Below, piece by piece: positions 8,490-16,528 of a DNA stretch of 64,000 nt. The notes below the pieces were generated by a model, which saw only the letters and a list, made by a program, of their open reading frames with translations, was not told the origin of the DNA and searched no databases. The translations under genes were made by a program, and so were the position numbers. The stretch is from Streptomyces sp. MBT53. GTDB taxonomy: Bacteria > Actinomycetota > Actinomycetes > Streptomycetales > Streptomycetaceae. The first letter of the stretch is position 1; each line of letters begins with the position of its first letter. The stretch is taken from positions 52,647 through 116,646 of the forward strand of contig NZ_JAEQAZ010000007.1 of the NCBI RefSeq assembly GCF_016654115.1. Direction: 5' to 3'.

Positions 8490-10037
8490 TCACAGGACCG
8501 CCCCCATCCGCCAGGGGACGATCTCCTCCGTCCCGAACCCGAGCGCCTCGGACTTGCTCTCCGCACCGGAGGCCATGTCCACCAGAGCCTCGAACAAGGC
8601 GGTGCCGTAGGCGACTTGGTCGGTATGGGCCATGGCGGGCCCGGCGTCGAAGTCGATGTCGCCGCGCATCCGCTCGTACAGTTCGCTGGTGGTGCTGATC
8701 TTCAGCGACGGCACGGGACGGGAGCCGAACAGTGAGCCGCGGCCGGTCGTGAAGGCGAGCAGGTTGGCGCCGCCCGCGACCATCCCGGTGGCGGACACCG
8801 GGTCGTAGCCGGGGGTGTCCATGAAGGTGAGGCCCGGCGCGGTGACCGGTTCCGCGTAGCCGACGACGTCGTTCAGCGGACTCGTCCCGGACTTGAGCAC
8901 GGCGCCCAGGGACTTCTCCCAGATGGTGGTGATGCCGCCGGCCCGGTTTCCCCGCGACGGATTGTTGTCGAGTGTCGCGCCGCTCGCGGCCGTGTACTCC
9001 TGCCACCAGTCGATGAGTTGGTCGATCCGTGCCGCCGACTCCGGGGTCGTCGCCCGGTCCCGCAGCAGATGGTGGGCGCCGTAGATCTCCGGGGTCTCGC
9101 CGAGTACGACCTTCCCGCCGGCCGCGACGAGCAGATCGGCCGCGACCCCGAGCGTGGGGTTCGCGGTCAGGCCGGAGTAGGCGTCGCTGCCGCCGCATTG
9201 GAGGCCCAGGGTCAGTTCCGCGAGCGGGATCGGTGTGCGGTGTGTCCGCGTGATGCGTGGGACCAGGTCCGCGATGCGGTCGAGTGCCGCGTTCACCGTG
9301 GCGGCCGTACCGCCCAGTTGCTGGATGGTGAGCGTCTCGGTGGCCAAATCGCCCTCGGCGAGGAGGTTTTCGGGCTGGTTCACCTCGCAGCCGAGGCTGA
9401 TCAGCAGGGCCGCCGCGACGTTGGCATGGCCGAGGTAACCGCGCAGTGTGCGGCGCAGTACGGCGTCCCCGGGGGTGCCCTCCGCCATTCCGCAGCCAAG
9501 GTCGTGCGGGAGCGCGATGACGCCGTCGAGGCCGGGTGTCCCCTTGTGGACGGCGTCGGCCCGCTGGGCGATCATCCGGGCCACCATGGCCGAGCAGTTC
9601 ACGGTCGGGACCACGACGACGTAGTTCCGGGTGGCGGCGCGCCCGTCGGTCCTGCGGTAGCCGAGGAAGTGGTCGCGGGTGGGGGAGACGCCGGACGGTC
9701 CCGGGTGCTTCGGTGGCGGGCCAGCGATTGGTTCCTCCCAGCGGCCGACGCCCAGGTTGTGCACGTGGACGTGCCTGCCCGCCGGGATGTCGGCCAGGGC
9801 GACACCGATGACCTCGCCGTACTTGCGGACCGGGGTGCCTTTCGCAATGTCGTGCAGCGCGACCTTGTGCCCGGCGGGGATGTTCTCAACGGCCGGTGCT
9901 GCGCCGTTGGCGAGTTCGAGGGGCGTGCCCTGCGTCACCGCCGCGAGAAGCAGGCCGATGTCGTCCACGCCGGGGCGAGGCACCAGCGGCCTGATGGTCG
10001 CCGCCGGTCCCTCTGCGGTACGACGTTCACTGTTCAC
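8490..10037 (-). CDS. UxaA-family hydro-lyase (altronate/galactarate dehydratase type)
   Basis: 515 residues, the usual length for fused UxaA enzymes. A small SAF-like N-terminal domain (AGHKVALHDIAKGTPVRKYG, with DIPAGRHVHVHNLGVGRWEE) is joined to a large catalytic domain with NYVVVVPTVNCSAMVARMIA, ALPHDLGCGM, LGCEVNQ and LGLQCGGSDAYSG, whose Cys/His residues are typical metal ligands. Family members dehydrate aldonic or aldaric acids. The GTG start at 10037 lacks a clear RBS. A LysR-type motif lies at 10097-10111, about 60-75 bp upstream. Part of the sugar-acid cluster. Confidence 0.88.
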   Translation of the reverse strand: MNSERRTAEGPAATIRPLVPRPGVDDIGLLLAAVTQGTPLELANGAAPAVENIPAGHKVALHDIAKGTPVRKYGEVIGVALADIPAGRHVHVHNLGVGRWEEPIAGPPPKHPGPSGVSPTRDHFLGYRRTDGRAATRNYVVVVPTVNCSAMVARMIAQRADAVHKGTPGLDGVIALPHDLGCGMAEGTPGDAVLRRTLRGYLGHANVAAALLISLGCEVNQPENLLAEGDLATETLTIQQLGGTAATVNAALDRIADLVPRITRTHRTPIPLAELTLGLQCGGSDAYSGLTANPTLGVAADLLVAAGGKVVLGETPEIYGAHHLLRDRATTPESAARIDQLIDWWQEYTAASGATLDNNPSRGNRAGGITTIWEKSLGAVLKSGTSPLNDVVGYAEPVTAPGLTFMDTPGYDPVSATGMVAGGANLLAFTTGRGSLFGSRPVPSLKISTTSELYERMRGDIDFDAGPAMAHTDQVAYGTALFEALVDMASGAESKSEALGFGTEEIVPWRMGAVL

Positions 10038-10096
10038 GTGATCGACCGTAGGGCCCCAACACCGCCCAGGGGAAAGACGGTTATCGATGGTCGGTC

Positions 10097-10111
10097 ATCC
10101 GGAATACGAAT
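10097..10111 (-). promoter_or_regulatory. Candidate LysR box upstream of the UxaA-family gene
   Basis: ATCCG-GAATA-CGAAT, which read on the minus strand is ATTCG-N5-CGGAT, a T-N11-A dyad with one mismatch. It is centred about 65-70 bp upstream of the UxaA start, the usual place for a LysR recognition site. The same ATTCG half-site occurs at 11092 and 12103. Confidence 0.5.
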
Positions 10112-10136
10112 GCCCGGCGCTCCGGCGGCAGTTGGG

Positions 10137-11015
10137 TCAGGCCCGGAAGGGGCGGACCGGAACCCCGGCCGTCCCGGTCTCGACGACGAAGACGGAACCG
10201 GACAGCGGGGACCTGGTCAACTCCTCGGCGGACAGGCCGTTTCGGGCGGAGGTGATGTACAGGCGGCCGTCCGCACCGAAGGCGCAACTCGTCGGCTGGA
10301 GCACGGGCACCGGTACCAGTCCGACGACGAGCCCTGTCGGGTCGTACCGTCGCACTTCGCGTCCGCCGTGCATGGCCACCCAGAAGCAGCCCTCCACGTC
10401 GACGGCGAGACCGTCGGGGACACCGACTCCCTCGGTCTTGGTCAACACCTCCAGGCGGCCGAGTTCGCCCGGCTCGGCGTCGAAGTCCGCGCGGTAGAGG
10501 AGGTTGGCGTAGCTGTCGGCGAGGTACATGACGGTGTCCTCGGCGTTCCAGCCCAGCCCGTTCGGCAGCACGAGGCCGTCCGCGACGACGACGCTCGGAC
10601 CGTCGCCGTCCCAGCGGTGCAGCCTGCCCTGGCCGGGCGCGAACTCCATGTCGTTGCTGCCGGCCCAGAACCTGCCGCGGGAGTCGACCTTGCCGTCGTT
10701 CATGCGCAGGTTCGGTTCGGGCAGTACGGGATCGATCAGCGTCAGACCTTCGTCGGTGACGTAGCCGAACCCGTCGGCCACCGCGACGGCGAAACCGTCG
10801 TGCGCCTCGCGGGGTGCGACCGCGCCGACCATCGTGCCGACGTCGTGGACGGTCTGCCGACCGGTGGACAGCTCGTCCTCGAACACCTTGCGGCCGTAGA
10901 TGTCGACCCAGAGGAGATGCCCGGTGCGCGGATCGAAAACCGGTCCCTCGCCGACGTCCGACGTCTCGCTGCGCACCGCGACTTCGAGCTGTGTGTACGT
11001 TCGGACATTGGACAT
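10137..11015 (-). CDS. SMP-30/gluconolactonase (LRE) family lactonase
   Basis: 292 residues. Six-bladed propeller hallmarks: an early Glu in VGEGPVFDPRTGHLLWVDIY (metal ligand), DGKVDSRGRFWAGS, VLPNGLGWNAEDTVMYLADS and DGLAVDVEGCFWVAMHGG. The family hydrolyses sugar lactones using a divalent metal in the cytosol. Within this cluster it would open the lactone made by a sugar dehydrogenase before dehydration. GGAG lies 5 nt before the ATG at 11015. The promoter region holds the best LysR dyad (11092-11106). Confidence 0.92.
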   Translation of the reverse strand: MSNVRTYTQLEVAVRSETSDVGEGPVFDPRTGHLLWVDIYGRKVFEDELSTGRQTVHDVGTMVGAVAPREAHDGFAVAVADGFGYVTDEGLTLIDPVLPEPNLRMNDGKVDSRGRFWAGSNDMEFAPGQGRLHRWDGDGPSVVVADGLVLPNGLGWNAEDTVMYLADSYANLLYRADFDAEPGELGRLEVLTKTEGVGVPDGLAVDVEGCFWVAMHGGREVRRYDPTGLVVGLVPVPVLQPTSCAFGADGRLYITSARNGLSAEELTRSPLSGSVFVVETGTAGVPVRPFRA

Positions 11016-11091
11016 CGCGACTCCGTTCGTTTTCCCTCAACCTGGCCCCGGACGCCCGTGATCGTCAACGCCCGAACAGCCGATGTCGGGT

Positions 11092-11106
11092 ATTCGTTCC
11101 GCGAAT
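11092..11106 (-). promoter_or_regulatory. LysR box upstream of the SMP-30 lactonase gene
   Basis: ATTCG-TTCCG-CGAAT is a perfect 5-bp dyad with a 5-bp spacer, the classical LysR T-N11-A form. It lies about 77-91 bp upstream of the lactonase ATG and just beyond the LysR gene's 3' end. Probably bound by the LysR protein encoded at 11121-12053. Confidence 0.6.
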
Positions 11107-11120
11107 GGAAGCGAGTCATG

Positions 11121-12053
11121 TCACACCGGTGGAATGGCCGTTGTGCCTTCGGGTCTTGATGCCTTCAGTACCTCTCGGATGAAAGCCTGTGCGGCTGCGC
11201 CCAGTGGCCGTTCCGAATGCCACCACACTCCCACGTCCCGAAAGCGGTTGAGTTGGCGAATGGGGCGCATTTCCATTCCTTCGCGCAGAATCATCACCGC
11301 GCCCAGATAGTTGATGATGCCGAGTCCGTGTCCGGCGCGCACCATGGCGCCGAGCGTGGTCGGCTGATGCGACACGATTCCGTTCGGCGAGACCAGGTTC
11401 TGGATGCTCAACTCGACCTCGGCCTCATAACCCACCACCGTGTTGGCGAGCGGATCGCCGATCGTGATGACGCGCTGGTTCGCGAAGTCCGCGAGTTCGA
11501 CCTCGCTCTTCTTGAGCAGGGGATGACCGGTCGGGGCGAGCATCACGTAGGGCTCTCGCCACAACGGTCGCATGGTGAACGCGTGATCGTGCGGCTCGGG
11601 GCGGATCGTCCGCACGGCCACCGAGACCCGGCGCTCGGACAGTGCCGCCTCGATGAAGTCCACGTCCCCGTCCAGGACCGCCACCCGGATCCCCGGATAT
11701 TTCTCCTGCAACGACGTGATGACTCCCGGCAGGAACTCCGAACTCGCGCTGGCGAAACTCGCGACGGTGACGCTTCCCGTGATGTTGCCCAGGTCGGTCT
11801 GGCGCGCGGTGACCAATTCGTCCGCCGCCGCGAGAACCGCTCTCGCCCGGGCCAGCAGTGCACGTCCGTCGTCGGTGAGGGTGAGCGGCCGGATACGGCG
11901 TTCGATGAGCAGACAGCCGAGTTCGCGTTCCAGATTCGCGATGTGTGCCGATACGCGCGGCTGCGACAAATGCAACTTCTCGGCCGCTCTGGTGAAGCCG
12001 CCCGTATCCACGACCTCGACCCAGGTACGCAACCAGGCCAGTTCGAGCGTCAT
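11121..12053 (-). CDS. LysR-family transcriptional regulator
   Basis: 310 residues, standard length. The N-terminal winged HTH is clear (VEVVDTGGFTRAAEKLHLSQ, then PRVSAHIANLEREL), followed by a LysR substrate-binding domain. GAGGAGG precedes the ATG at 12053. It lies between the lactonase gene and the divergent enolase-superfamily gene, a classical LysR arrangement. ATTCG motifs in three promoters of the cluster suggest it controls UxaA, lactonase, dehydratase and SDR genes. The effector is presumably a sugar-acid intermediate (inference). Confidence 0.93.
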   Translation of the reverse strand: MTLELAWLRTWVEVVDTGGFTRAAEKLHLSQPRVSAHIANLERELGCLLIERRIRPLTLTDDGRALLARARAVLAAADELVTARQTDLGNITGSVTVASFASASSEFLPGVITSLQEKYPGIRVAVLDGDVDFIEAALSERRVSVAVRTIRPEPHDHAFTMRPLWREPYVMLAPTGHPLLKKSEVELADFANQRVITIGDPLANTVVGYEAEVELSIQNLVSPNGIVSHQPTTLGAMVRAGHGLGIINYLGAVMILREGMEMRPIRQLNRFRDVGVWWHSERPLGAAAQAFIREVLKASRPEGTTAIPPV

Positions 12054-12102
12054 CGACCGAACCTCCTCTTCTTACGGTCATCTGCGCGGCGGATCACCGG
12101 TA

Positions 12103-12117
12103 TTCGTATGTCACTGT
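12103..12117. promoter_or_regulatory. Candidate LysR half-site in the divergent promoter
   Basis: ATTCGTATGTCACTG between the LysR gene and the enolase-superfamily gene. ATTCGTAT matches the site before the UxaA gene, but the second arm is degenerate. The location fits autoregulation plus activation of the rightward operon. A second ATTCG lies near 12125. Confidence 0.4.
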
Positions 12118-12151
12118 TGACGAGATTCGGCGACCATGGCCGACTTGGACA

Positions 12152-13354
12152 ATGACCGATCAGACTTCTTTCGGCACCGCCCGCGGACTGCTCTCCGCGC
12201 ACGGAGCGGACCTCCTTCGCGGCGACGACGGTGCCGTGATCACCTCCGTGGAGACCTACGCACTCGCCGTGCCCCTGAAGCGGCCCATCGCCGACTCCAC
12301 GGCCGCCATGGCGCACTGGACGGTGCCCGTGGTCGAGATCCGTACCGCCGACGGCCGGGTCGGGACCGGGATCTCCGGTGTGCACTGCGCTCCCGAACTC
12401 CTCTCCGACGTGATCCTCTCCTACTACGCCGACGCCCTGCTCGACACCTCCTCGGAGGACATCCTCGGCACCTGGAAGCGCCTGTACTGGCTGCCCACGC
12501 ACTGGATCGGCCGGGCCGGTGTCGTCCACATGGCGCTGGCCATGGTCGACATCGCCCTGTGGGACCTCGCCGCACAGCGCGCCGGCATGCCTCTGTGGCG
12601 GCTGCTGGGCGGCACCCAGGAGAGCGTCGAGGCGTACAACACCGACGGCGGCTGGCTCAACCTCAGCGACTCGGACCTGGTCCGGGACCTCACCTCGCTG
12701 GTCGACCACGGCTGGTCCCGGGTGAAGATCAAGGTGGGCCGCTCCGACTGGCGGGAGGACGCCCGGCGCGTCCGCGCGGTCCGCAAGGCGCTCGGCGACG
12801 ACGTGACCCTGATGTGCGACGCCAACCAGCGCTGGGACCTGTCGACCGCGAACCAGATCATGCCGGTCCTGGAGGAGGCGGCGATGGACTGGGTGGAGGA
12901 GCCCTTCCACGCCGACGACCTCCAGGCCCACACCCGCCTCCAGTCGTCGACGCGCCTGGACGTGGCGGCCGGCGAGAGCATCTACTCGTACCACCAGTTC
13001 GCCTCCTTCATGGCCGCCGACGCCATCCGCGTCGTCCAGGCCGACGTCACCCGGGTCGGCGGCGTCACCGAGTTCCTGCAAGTCGCCGCCCACGCGGCGG
13101 CACGCGGCCTGCGACTGGCCCCGCACGCGGGCGACATGATGCAGGTGCACCAGCACCTGGTCGGCACCGTCCTGTCCGAGGTGCCGCCCCTCGTCGAGTT
13201 CATCCCCTGGACGCAAGAAGCGTTCGTCGAGCGCAGCGTCGTACGCGAAGGACTCATGGAGCGCCCGCAGGGCCCGGGCGCCTCGACCGCGATCGAACCG
13301 GCCGCCCGGGTCCGCTGGCAGATCCCCGCGGTGGGCTCGACCAGGACCCTGTGA
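12152..13354 (+). CDS. Enolase-superfamily (MR/MLE) sugar-acid dehydratase or racemase
   Basis: 400 residues. Enolase-superfamily features in order: the capping-domain start ITSVETYALAVPLKRPIA; the KxK pair Lys192/Lys194 in RVKIKVGRSDW; three metal ligands in LMCDANQRW, WVEEPFHADD and VAAGESIYS; and a C-terminal Asp/His dyad region (VVQADVTRVGG, then LAPHAGDMMQVHQHL). DANQRW and the KxK plus His arrangement are typical of acid-sugar dehydratases such as fuconate dehydratase, but specificity is not determined. The first 30 residues precede the conserved domain and the RBS is weak, so the start may be later. Operon with the SDR 32 bp downstream. Confidence 0.88.
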   Translation: MTDQTSFGTARGLLSAHGADLLRGDDGAVITSVETYALAVPLKRPIADSTAAMAHWTVPVVEIRTADGRVGTGISGVHCAPELLSDVILSYYADALLDTSSEDILGTWKRLYWLPTHWIGRAGVVHMALAMVDIALWDLAAQRAGMPLWRLLGGTQESVEAYNTDGGWLNLSDSDLVRDLTSLVDHGWSRVKIKVGRSDWREDARRVRAVRKALGDDVTLMCDANQRWDLSTANQIMPVLEEAAMDWVEEPFHADDLQAHTRLQSSTRLDVAAGESIYSYHQFASFMAADAIRVVQADVTRVGGVTEFLQVAAHAAARGLRLAPHAGDMMQVHQHLVGTVLSEVPPLVEFIPWTQEAFVERSVVREGLMERPQGPGASTAIEPAARVRWQIPAVGSTRTL

Positions 13355-13386
13355 GACCCCGACCGTCCACCGAGGAAAGGAACGAG

Positions 13387-14133
13387 ATGACCGAGCAGAC
13401 CGACGACCGCGTGGCCGTCGTCACCGGCGCGGGCCAGGGAATCGGGCGTGCCGTCGCCCTGGCGCTCGCGGCCCGAGGCGTACGGGTCGTCGTCACCGAC
13501 CGCAACACCGAGACCGGCACCGCCGTCGCCAAGGAGATCGGCGGCGACTTCCTGCCCCTGGACGTCGCCGACCCCAGGGCCGTCGCGGAGGTCGCGGACG
13601 AGGTCGTACGGCGCTTCGACCGCGTAGACGTCCTCGTCAACAACGCCGGTATCGCCCACGAGAACGCGGCCCTCGACGTGACCGACGAGATCTGGCACCG
13701 CGTCCTCGACGTCGACCTGACCGGCACCTTCGTGGCCTGCCGCGAGTTCGGCCGGCACTTCGTGCGCCGACGCTCCGGATCGATCGTGAACATCTCCTCC
13801 ATCGCCGCCTTCATCGGCTCCAACCCCGAGTACCACGTCGCCTACGACGTCGCGAAGGCCGGTGTCTCCCAGCTCGCGCGGTCCCTCGCGGTCGAGTGGG
13901 CCCCGTACGGGGTCCGGGTCAACGCCGTCGCGCCGGGACGGACCCGCACCCCCATCCTCGACACGGTCGGGATGGACGACCCCCTGCGGATGACGCAGTG
14001 GATCGGCCAGATCCCGATGGGCCGGCTGCTGGAGGCCGAGGAGATCGCGGCGGCCGTGGCGTTCGTGGCACTGGACGGAACCGCGATGACCGGACAGACC
14101 CTCCTCGTCGACGGCGGCCAGATCGCGCAGTGA
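13387..14133 (+). CDS. SDR-family NAD(P)-dependent dehydrogenase
   Basis: 248 residues with all classical SDR motifs: cofactor loop AVVTGAGQGIGRAVALALA, NNAG (VLVNNAGIAHEN), catalytic Ser in SIVNISSIAAFIG, YxxxK in YHVAYDVAKAG, and the C-terminal TGQTLLVDGGQ. An Asp after the second strand (VVVTDRN) suggests NAD preference. RBS AAAGGAACG precedes ATG 13387. Co-transcribed with the enolase-superfamily gene, it probably oxidises a sugar or deoxy-keto acid of the same pathway. Confidence 0.93.
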   Translation: MTEQTDDRVAVVTGAGQGIGRAVALALAARGVRVVVTDRNTETGTAVAKEIGGDFLPLDVADPRAVAEVADEVVRRFDRVDVLVNNAGIAHENAALDVTDEIWHRVLDVDLTGTFVACREFGRHFVRRRSGSIVNISSIAAFIGSNPEYHVAYDVAKAGVSQLARSLAVEWAPYGVRVNAVAPGRTRTPILDTVGMDDPLRMTQWIGQIPMGRLLEAEEIAAAVAFVALDGTAMTGQTLLVDGGQIAQ

Positions 14134-14145
14134 CGCTGTCATCGG

Positions 14146-14177
14146 CGCTTGCCCTCAGCCGAGGCCGAGGGCAAGCG
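14146..14177. terminator. Bidirectional hairpin between SDR and GH95 genes
   Basis: CGCTTGCCCTC / GAGGGCAAGCG, an 11-bp perfect stem with a 10-nt loop, between convergent genes. It overlaps the last codons of the GH95 gene, like the hairpin at the chitinase end. Confidence 0.7.
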
Positions 14178-16485
14178 TCTCTCCCTCGGCGAGTTGTACG
14201 TCGAGGAGGTGGGCGCCGTACCGCACCCGGACGTAGGCGGCTCGTGCCGCCCGGATCCGCGCGGCCTCCAACTGCCCTGCTTTCCAACGGATGTCCACGG
14301 TGAGACCACCACGGGCGCGCAGTCCGCTCACGCTCCCCTCCGGCCATGCGGCGGGCAGCGCGGGCAGCAGTTCTACGTCCCTGCCGTCGGACTGGAGGAG
14401 CATCTCTGCGATGCCCGCCGTGCCGCCGGCGTTGCCGTCGAAGGAGTAGATGTTCTGCGCCGCGCCTGCCACCCCGCCGGCCGAGAACGACATCAGGTTC
14501 GCCTCGCCGGCGTCCGCGATCAGGCTGGTGAGGTGCTTCAGGGCCGCGTCGCCGTTGAGCAACCGGGCGAAATAGACAGTGAAGTTGGCCTCGACCCACT
14601 CGGTCTGCTCCCAGCCCGGGGCCTGCTGCCTGCGCGCGATGGTGACCTCGGCCGCACGGGCGAGGTCCGGGGTGTCGCGCGGGGTGATCTGGCGCTCCGG
14701 GAACAGCGCGCTGAGGTGGGAGGTGTGCCGGTGGCTCGGCTCGGCCTCCTCGTAGTCGTGCAGCCACTCCTGCAACTGCCCGTGCCGCCCGATGCTGAAC
14801 GGTGGCAGCCGGCGGCGCGCGGCGGCGATCCTGGTCCTCAAGTCGGCGTCGACACCCAGCAGTTCGGCACTCTCCGCGCAGATCCGCAGCACCGCCTCCA
14901 TGAACACCCGGTCCGCGGTGGCCCCCATGGACACGGAACACTTGCTGCCGTCGGGCGCGAGATACCAGTTCTCCGGCGACTCGGACGGCCCGGTGACCAG
15001 CAGACCGTGCTCCGGCTCCTCGACCGCGTAGGCGAGCAGGAACTCGGCGGCACCGCGCAGCACCGGGTACGCACGCTCCCGGAGGAACGCCTCGTCGCGG
15101 CCGTACTCGAAGTGCTCCCACAACTGGAGGGCCAGCCAGGCCCCGCCGGTCACGTTCATGCCCCAGCCGATGCCGGAACCGGGTGCCGTGTAGCCCCACG
15201 CGTTGGTCACCGTGTGCGCGACCCAGCCCGGAGCGCCGTACAACTGCTCGGCGGTGGAGCGGCCTTGGTCCGCCAGCATTTCCAACAGGCCGAACAGCGG
15301 CTCCTGGCACTCGGCGAGGTTGGTCGGTTCGGCGGCCCAGTAGTTCTGCTGGGTGTTCATGTCCAGGTGGAAGTCGTTGGTCCAGGGCGCGCTGCTGGCC
15401 AGACCGTCGTTCCACAGACCCTGCAGGGCAAGCGGCAAAGGGGAGTCGGAGCGGGAGCCGGCCACCGTGAGGTAGCGGCCGTACTGGAAATAGAGGGCGA
15501 TCAAGTCGTTGTCGGCCCTGCCGGAGGCGAGCCGTTCGCGGCGTGTGTCGGTGGGGAGGGCCGCGAGGTCGGGCGGCGTCGGACCGAGTTCCAGGGAGAC
15601 GCGTTCCATGAGCGCCTGGTGGTCCGCGATGTGGGCCGCCCGGACGGCCTCGTATCCGGCCTCCAGCCCTGCCGACAGCAGTGATTCGGCGCGTTTTCGC
15701 GGGTCCGCTCCGGCCCAGTCGGTGCCGACCACGACGTACACGACGGCGCGATCGGCGCCCTCCAATCGGAGCGTGTCTCCCGTGCGGTGCACGGTGCCGC
15801 CCTCGGCTTCGAGGTGGGCGCGGATCTCCAGGGCGACGCCCTGCCGCCCGTCACTGTGCAGGCTCTCGTACGCATGGCCGTCGAAGGTGACGCAGGTGTC
15901 CGTCGCGGTCGTGTCGCCGGGCAGTATGCCGTCCCGGATCGAGAGGGTGAAGGCGAGCGATCCAGGACGGTCCGAGGTGAGGCAAATCGCCATCAGACCA
16001 TGGGGGTTGGTGGCGAACACCTCGCGGGTGAAGCGGACGCCGTCCTGTTCGTACGTCACTTCGGCGAGGCCCGTGTCCAGGTCCAGGGTTCGCCGGTAGT
16101 CGTGGACCAATGCTCCGTCGGGGAAGGTGAGTTGGACCTCTGGCAGGGGCAGGTTGGTCCCGAACGAGCTTGGTCTGCCCGGGAGATGCTCGGCGGCGAG
16201 CCGTTGTGCCTCGGCGTGGTCTCCCGCGAAGAGGAGTTCGCGGATGCGTGGGAGCTGTTGCCGGGCGGTCGGGTTCAGGTCCGTTGAGGAAGGGCCGCCC
16301 GACCATGCGGTCGACTCGGAGAGCTGGATCCGCTCGCGGTCCGTGCCGCCGTAGATCATGCCGCCGAGACGGCCGTTGCCTATGGGGAGTGCTTCGAACC
16401 AGCGGGTGGCGGGGTGGTCGTAGTGGAGCGTTCCGGGTGGGAGGCGGACAGCGTGGAAGTCCTGGTCGGAGAAGGCTTTCAGCAT
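14155..16485 (-). CDS. GH95 alpha-L-fucosidase
   Basis: 776 residues, normal for GH95. The N-terminal domain opens with the family signature WFEALPIGNGRLGGMIYGG and ERIQLSESTAWSGG. The barrel contains NDFHLDMNTQQNYWAAEPTN (catalytic Asn region), VTGPSESPENWYL (acid region) and SHRHTSHLSALFPE. It releases alpha-1,2-linked L-fucose (some members L-galactose) by inversion. I see no signal peptide, so it probably acts in the cytosol on imported oligosaccharides. It lies 43 bp downstream of the ROK regulator gene on the same strand, so regulator and enzyme probably form an operon. Confidence 0.92.
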   Translation of the reverse strand: MLKAFSDQDFHAVRLPPGTLHYDHPATRWFEALPIGNGRLGGMIYGGTDRERIQLSESTAWSGGPSSTDLNPTARQQLPRIRELLFAGDHAEAQRLAAEHLPGRPSSFGTNLPLPEVQLTFPDGALVHDYRRTLDLDTGLAEVTYEQDGVRFTREVFATNPHGLMAICLTSDRPGSLAFTLSIRDGILPGDTTATDTCVTFDGHAYESLHSDGRQGVALEIRAHLEAEGGTVHRTGDTLRLEGADRAVVYVVVGTDWAGADPRKRAESLLSAGLEAGYEAVRAAHIADHQALMERVSLELGPTPPDLAALPTDTRRERLASGRADNDLIALYFQYGRYLTVAGSRSDSPLPLALQGLWNDGLASSAPWTNDFHLDMNTQQNYWAAEPTNLAECQEPLFGLLEMLADQGRSTAEQLYGAPGWVAHTVTNAWGYTAPGSGIGWGMNVTGGAWLALQLWEHFEYGRDEAFLRERAYPVLRGAAEFLLAYAVEEPEHGLLVTGPSESPENWYLAPDGSKCSVSMGATADRVFMEAVLRICAESAELLGVDADLRTRIAAARRRLPPFSIGRHGQLQEWLHDYEEAEPSHRHTSHLSALFPERQITPRDTPDLARAAEVTIARRQQAPGWEQTEWVEANFTVYFARLLNGDAALKHLTSLIADAGEANLMSFSAGGVAGAAQNIYSFDGNAGGTAGIAEMLLQSDGRDVELLPALPAAWPEGSVSGLRARGGLTVDIRWKAGQLEAARIRAARAAYVRVRYGAHLLDVQLAEGETLALGLG

Positions 16486-16528
16486 GGCGTGCGCTTTCGG
16501 GACATGGCCAACTCGCGTGCGGTGCTGG

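Noticed and set aside
9018..11159. Rightward 713-codon open frame across the UxaA and lactonase genes
   Set aside because: Antisense to two recognised enzymes, with a translation lacking any recognisable motif.
12136..14133. A single 665-codon fusion of the dehydratase region and SDR
   Set aside because: Only the last 248 codons are the SDR. The upstream part is an Arg/Pro-rich out-of-frame reading of the dehydratase gene, so it is not a real fusion.
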